A stretch of 64,000 bases of DNA from Chloroflexota bacterium (GTDB lineage: Bacteria; Chloroflexota; Dehalococcoidia; Lucifugimonadales; Lucifugimonadaceae). Location of the stretch: contig JABIFF010000003.1 of the NCBI GenBank assembly GCA_018650845.1, positions 1 through 64,000 on the forward strand, in the 5' to 3' direction. The translations under genes and the position numbers were made by a program. Below the pieces are notes generated by a model that made no database searches, had not been told where the DNA came from, and saw nothing but the letters and a program-made list of their open reading frames with translations. Shown piece after piece: positions 60,292-64,000 of this stretch (positions within the stretch are counted from its first letter, which is position 1; every line of letters begins with the position of its first letter).

Positions 60292-60359
60292 CGATTGCCC
60301 GTTCTTTGGGTAACGTCGGTGCTCGAATTGGCATTTGAACATGCTAGGATGGGGGCACT

Positions 60360-60887
60360 TTGAAGTCCCCTACCGACACCGATTCGTTTTTATCTGAAGA
60401 TGGCCGTGTTGAGGTCGTTTTTGATCTCGATGAACTGGCCGATTCGAACATTGAGCTCGTGATGAAATCTGCTGTTGCAGGTTTAGATTCTGAGCAGTTT
60501 GAAGGTCCTGATCACATCACGGTGATGATCACCGGCGACGAACGAATCAGAGAGTTGAATCGGGATTTTAAGGGTGAGGACGAGATAACCGATGTTCTGT
60601 CGTTTAATGTAGAAGACGACGAGAACGATTCTGGTGATGACGAGTGGCCCGAAATGGGCGATTCATCTGAATCGGAAGAAGAGCCAAATAGGCTCGGTGA
60701 CATCGCAATTTCGCTTCCTCAGGTGGTTCGACAGGCAGCTGAGAACGGTAAATCGGCGGATCGAGAGCTTGCGATGCTTACGATACACGGAGTTCTTCAT
60801 CTTCTCGGGTACGATCATGCCGAGATTGACGAAGAAAAGGTAATGTTTGGCAAGACCGACGTGGTTTTGGCGAAACTTAACTTGTAA
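60360..60887 (+). CDS. ybeY: Endoribonuclease YbeY (16S rRNA maturation)
   Basis: The 175-residue product starts at TTG with AGGATGGGGG upstream. The metal-binding signature HGVLHLLGYDHAEID (HGxLHLxGYDH) is complete, with ITVMITGDERIRELNRDFKGEDEITDVLSFNVEDDE and LGDIAISLPQVVRQA ahead of it. The Zn-dependent RNase acts in 16S rRNA 3' end maturation and ribosome quality control. An acidic insert (DDENDSGDDEWPEMGDSSESEEE) lengthens it to 175. It overlaps no other gene and stands 13 bases before dnaX. Confidence 0.97.
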   Translation: MKSPTDTDSFLSEDGRVEVVFDLDELADSNIELVMKSAVAGLDSEQFEGPDHITVMITGDERIRELNRDFKGEDEITDVLSFNVEDDENDSGDDEWPEMGDSSESEEEPNRLGDIAISLPQVVRQAAENGKSADRELAMLTIHGVLHLLGYDHAEIDEEKVMFGKTDVVLAKLNL

Positions 60888-60900
60888 GACTGGTACTGAA

Positions 60901-62553
60901 GTGACGAATAGCCAGGTTTTTTATAGGAAATGGCGCCCTACTCGTTTCGACGAAGTGGCTGGGCAGCAACACGTCACAAATACACTCAAACGAGCGATTA
61001 CGACCGACCACGTTTCACACGCATATTTGTTCACAGGTCCACGTGGCGTCGGTAAAACCTCTACCGCCAGAATTCTTGCCAAGGCACTGAATTCCGAAAT
61101 TACTCCCGACGGCGAGCCAGTTACCGATTCTGAGGTTTCAATAGCGATCGACGAAGGTCGCTACATGGATCTCATCGAGATCGACGGTGCCTCGAATCGT
61201 GGAATTAACGACATTCGTGACCTTCGCGACAACGTCCAGTTCCTACCTGCCGATGGCAAGTACAAGGTCTACATCATCGACGAAGTGCACATGCTCACTT
61301 CTGCCGCGTTCAATGCACTTTTGAAGACTCTCGAAGAGCCGCCACCTCGCATTGTGATGATTCTGGCGACTACCGAAGCTTCCGCACTTCCTGCAACGAT
61401 TATTAGTCGTTGCCAACGATTTGATTTCAAGCGACTTTCGAACGACGACGTTATCGAACGGTTGATCGAGGTTTGCGAGGCAGAAGAGATCGAAGCAGAG
61501 CCTGCGGTTCTCGAAATGATCGCACGGACTGCCTGGGGTTCGCTTCGTGATGCCGAAAACCTGCTCGAACAGCTATTTGTTTCGTACGGTCAAGCCGATG
61601 AAGACGGAGTTCCTTCTGAGATAACCGAATCTCAGGCACGAGAACTATTGGGACTTGGCGACACCGCGACAGCCACTGAGCTGGCTACGGCATTGCTTGG
61701 CAAGGATGCAGCAGCGGCTTTGACGGTGATCAATCGAGAGGCACAACGTGGTGCCGATCTTCGAGCGTTACGTTCCGGTGCGGTCGACGCACTGCGCGTG
61801 GCATTGCTGATGAAGGCCGGTGTTGAGGATTCGATTACACAAGGTTCTGAGTTCGCTGAAACGATGTCGGCAGCGGCTCGACCGGCACGACTCAACACGA
61901 TTCTGCACATACTGACAGCATTGGGTCAGGCCGACATGAAGGCCAACTCATCGTCACCACTGCCGCTTGAGCTTGCTGTTTTGAAGGCGACTACGAAGCC
62001 TGTTGCAGCGGTTGCGGCTTCAACGGCACCAGCGTCTTCCGGTGCTGCTCCTGCCCGTCCTGCGGCTGCACCGCAAGCACAGCAGGCTTCCGAACCTGAT
62101 CGTCCTGAAGATGCACCTCCTGCCCCTCGCAAGGATCTTTCACCTGCCGAGGCGAAGTGGGACAAGGTGATGTGGGCGATGCGGCGTACTAAGAACCGCA
62201 AGTACGTTGTGGGTCCTATTCTTCGAAACGTCGAAGTGCCCGAGCCTGAGGGTGGAAAAATTTCGCTTCGCTTCAAGAGCAACGCCTTGAAGAAGAATTT
62301 CATGGAAGAGATGGGCGATAAGCGTTCGCGAGAAGCCCTGAAGACTGCGATTACCGATGCGTACGGTTCTGAGCTTGAACTGGAAGTTCGCTCACCGCAC
62401 GAGGTTGCCGAGGATGAAGCAAAGGCAAACGGTGGCAACGGCGGTAGCCAGCCAACTTCCACTGCCCAAGAGAGCGCAATGGTGCGAGCAGCTATGGCCA
62501 TGGGCGCCAAAGTAGTGGTCGAAGACGCTGCCGATGGCGATTCGCAGGACTAG
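60901..62553 (+). CDS. dnaX: DNA polymerase III tau/gamma subunit
   Basis: The start is GTG 60901 (VTNSQVFYRKWRPTRFDEVAGQQHV), not the track's upstream ATG, giving 550 residues. The clamp-loader AAA+ core is clear: Walker A FTGPRGVGKTSTARILAKALN, DNVQFLPADGKYKVYIIDEVHMLTSAAFNALLKTLEEPP, ATTEASALPATIISRCQRFDFKRL (SRC motif). A Pro/Ala-rich linker and a C-terminal tau-like domain follow. The four zinc-binding cysteines usual between LN and IDGASN are absent (Ser65, Val74, Ser77, Ser80). It loads the sliding clamp. It is followed by ebfC and recR, the classic order. Confidence 0.97.
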   Translation: MTNSQVFYRKWRPTRFDEVAGQQHVTNTLKRAITTDHVSHAYLFTGPRGVGKTSTARILAKALNSEITPDGEPVTDSEVSIAIDEGRYMDLIEIDGASNRGINDIRDLRDNVQFLPADGKYKVYIIDEVHMLTSAAFNALLKTLEEPPPRIVMILATTEASALPATIISRCQRFDFKRLSNDDVIERLIEVCEAEEIEAEPAVLEMIARTAWGSLRDAENLLEQLFVSYGQADEDGVPSEITESQARELLGLGDTATATELATALLGKDAAAALTVINREAQRGADLRALRSGAVDALRVALLMKAGVEDSITQGSEFAETMSAAARPARLNTILHILTALGQADMKANSSSPLPLELAVLKATTKPVAAVAASTAPASSGAAPARPAAAPQAQQASEPDRPEDAPPAPRKDLSPAEAKWDKVMWAMRRTKNRKYVVGPILRNVEVPEPEGGKISLRFKSNALKKNFMEEMGDKRSREALKTAITDAYGSELELEVRSPHEVAEDEAKANGGNGGSQPTSTAQESAMVRAAMAMGAKVVVEDAADGDSQD

Positions 62554-62695
62554 GGCGATACTCTTCGTCATCCCGGGTTCTCGAACACGCTGGTAACCCC
62601 GTATCATTGTCGGATTCAAATTTCTTCGCTCTGCTCTTGGCCAAAATAATCTACGGTCGAGAACTAGGCGATCTGGATAATCAGGATTCAATTCG

Positions 62696-63004
62696 ATGAT
62701 GAACAAGAACATGCTCAAGCAGGCTCAGCAGATGCAGGCCCGACTTGCGGCAGTACAGGAAGAAATCGCCGTAGCCCGAACTGAAGCTTCAGTTGGTGGC
62801 GGAATGGTTAGCGTGTCGGTTATCGGCGGCTCAAAGGTCGAATCGATCACTATCGATCCAGAAGTAGTCGACCCAGAAGACGTTGAAATGCTTCAGGATC
62901 TGATTCTCGCTGCTGTAAACGAAGCCATGGACACAGCTCAGAAGCTTGCAAACGACAAGATGGGCGAAATCACCGGCGGCATGAACATTCCGGGTCTGAT
63001 GTAA
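62696..63004 (+). CDS. Nucleoid-associated protein YbaB/EbfC
   Basis: The 102-residue product begins MMNKNMLKQAQQMQARLAAVQEEIAVARTEASVGGGMVSVSVIGGSKVESITIDPEVVDPEDVEMLQDLILAAVNEAMDTAQKLANDKMGEITGGMNIPGLM. This is the complete YbaB/EbfC fold, a dimeric DNA-binding protein of the nucleoid. Its place between dnaX and recR is the normal bacterial arrangement. The start could equally be the second Met. Confidence 0.97.
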   Translation: MMNKNMLKQAQQMQARLAAVQEEIAVARTEASVGGGMVSVSVIGGSKVESITIDPEVVDPEDVEMLQDLILAAVNEAMDTAQKLANDKMGEITGGMNIPGLM

Positions 63005-63075
63005 CCAGTCTCTTAGCCGGAGTCGTTTCCAAAACCAACGAATCTGAATTTCTAGGAAATTCTCGAAAAGAGCCT

Positions 63076-63720
63076 ATGGCCCCATCCGAAATCGCACCTT
63101 CTGCCGCGCCGCCAGTCGCCCGACTGATCGAGGCGTTTCACAGGTTGCCCGGCATTGGGCCTAAAAGCGCCCAGCGACTCACGTATCACCTGATTCGCAT
63201 GCCTCTGGAAGAGGCTGAAGAATTCGCAGCTGCAATTCTCGGGATCAAAGAGCGAGTCGTTCTTTGTGACACATGTGCAAACATCGCTGAGGCGGCGGAG
63301 TGCACGATTTGCGGCGATCTGCAACGCGACGACTCCAGAATTTGTGTGGTTGAAGAACCGCTCGATGTAGTAGCTGTTGAACGTGCACGCGTCTACTCCG
63401 GCAAGTACCACGTGCTTCACGGTGTCATATCGCCAGTGAACGGAATTGGGCCTAACGACCTCAAATTACGCGAGCTACTTGAGCGCTTGCGTGATGGAAC
63501 GGTTACTGAAGTGATCGTTGCCACGAATCCGAATCTTGAGGGCGAAGCGACTGCGATGTACATACAGCAGTTGATAGGGCCGCTTGGCGTGAAGGTCACT
63601 CGGTTGGCTCGTGGATTACCTAGCGGATCAGACATCGAGTACGCCGACGATTCGACGCTTGCTCATGCGCTCGAGAGTCGCGCTGAAATTCCTCAGCGTA
63701 AGACCGACTCGCAAGAGTAG
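63076..63720 (+). CDS. recR: Recombination protein RecR
   Basis: The 214-residue product has the N-terminal helix-hairpin-helix (LIEAFHRLPGIGPKSAQRLTYHLI), the four-Cys zinc finger (LCDTCANIAEAAECTICGD), the Toprim domain (ICVVEEPLDVVAVERA, YHVLHGVISPVNGIGPNDL, EVIVATNPNLEGEATAMYI) and RLARGLPSGSDIEYADDSTLAHALESR. It acts with RecO and RecF in recombinational repair of gaps. It is the last gene of the dnaX-ebfC-recR cluster. Confidence 0.98.
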   Translation: MAPSEIAPSAAPPVARLIEAFHRLPGIGPKSAQRLTYHLIRMPLEEAEEFAAAILGIKERVVLCDTCANIAEAAECTICGDLQRDDSRICVVEEPLDVVAVERARVYSGKYHVLHGVISPVNGIGPNDLKLRELLERLRDGTVTEVIVATNPNLEGEATAMYIQQLIGPLGVKVTRLARGLPSGSDIEYADDSTLAHALESRAEIPQRKTDSQE

Positions 63721-63741
63721 GGCTCGCGCGTAGACGTGCTA

Positions 63742-63849
63742 GCTACACGGAAGCTACACGGTAACGAAGCCGGTTTATCTCCGTTGCGTATCGCATATAC
63801 CTACACGGTTACAGCGGTTCTGATGGATCCGTTTGAGTTTGCTACACGG
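63742..63849 (+). repeat. Four direct copies of CTACACGG
   Basis: CTACACGG starts at 63743, 63754, 63801 and 63842, followed by the inverted copy CCGTGTAG at 63867 in the terminator. The spacing is 11, 47 and 41 bases. Confidence 0.7.
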
Positions 63850-63881
63850 TAGCCGGTACACCGTTTCCGTGTAGCTTTTTT
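63841..63881 (+). terminator. Intrinsic terminator after recR
   Basis: GCTACACGG (63841-63849) and CCGTGTAGC (63867-63875) form a perfect 9-bp stem, with CGG/CCG pairing possible inside the loop, followed by TTTTTT. Confidence 0.88.
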
Positions 63882-64000
63882 GATTCCTTGCACACCCGCT
63901 ATCCCGACTATCAGCGGAGGGATTCGGGACAGGATAGCCAGGCTGATCTCACCAGAGTTCGCCCACGTAGCGAGTGCCCAATGACAAAGCTGGGGTTGGC

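Noticed and set aside
63743-63850. CTACACGG copies as a CRISPR array
   Set aside because: The units are only 8 bases, spacing is irregular (11, 47, 41) and no cas genes are present.
63721-64000. Open minus-strand frame running in from the right edge to about 63800
   Set aside because: It ends within the recR terminator and CTACACGG repeats; the predicted residues show no recognisable domain. Could not be judged without sequence beyond the window.

Overview
The window looks like a chromosomal segment of a free-living, probably marine bacterium with about 50% GC. Enolase-superfamily and dihydrodipicolinate-synthase-family enzymes, DUF1501/DUF1800 proteins, an archaellum/Tad-type assembly protein, many TTG/GTG starts and selenoprotein genes fit a Chloroflexota lineage such as SAR202. 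That placement is inference from gene content; there is no rRNA or marker phylogeny here.

Layout. 1-855: the 5' end of an IS3-family element sits against the 3' half of an archaellum/Tad-type membrane protein gene. 902-4424: a two-component cluster (small acidic protein, hybrid histidine kinase, two response regulators). 4465-9019: cupin, exported repeat protein, and an operon of methyltransferase, DHDPS-family lyase and mandelate-racemase-family enzyme. 9178-11305: groES-groEL behind two overlapping CIRCE-like operators. 11622-17833: Zn-ribbon, methyltransferase, YhaO/YhaN-type repair pair, acetyltransferase. 17867-20008: accessory patch with a DUF5343 protein, a ParB-like regulator, an iterated TTTGGAAT motif and a strongly structured tail. 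20307-26344: amidohydrolase, PhoB-like regulator, MFS, lipoprotein, GYD protein, atypical SDR. 26422-29249: a three-gene cassette of nuclease-like protein, unknown 395-aa protein and Ser/Thr kinase, the best candidate for an undescribed (possibly defence) system. 29326-50862: mostly metabolic and surface genes (aminotransferase, lipoproteins, sensor kinase, DUF3179 protein, lpd, MFS, esterase, DUF1800-NHL-DUF1501, threonine aldolase, hydrolases, DHFR-like). 51368-59415: methyltransferase, MFS, a UGSC-family selenoprotein with its partner, a giant acidic lipoprotein and two mutarotases. 59525-63720: VanZ, ybeY, dnaX, ebfC (ybaB), recR.

The most notable result is two genes interrupted by a single in-frame TGA at a redox position. 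One is a UGSC-family protein, where TGA gives exactly U-G-S-C. The other is a DUF3179 lipoprotein, where TGA replaces the first Cys of a Y-C-x-L-C motif and is followed by a compact hairpin with a GG-starting loop at bacterial SECIS spacing. Together they indicate selenocysteine decoding and a candidate new selenoprotein family.

The intergenic DNA is unusually rich in short dispersed palindromic elements (at least five families and about 26 listed copies). One is a two-hairpin element of about 70 nt with compensatory changes in its stems, and one copy is flanked by a perfect 39-bp duplication of the end of the UGSC gene. No rRNA, convincing tRNA or CRISPR array was seen.
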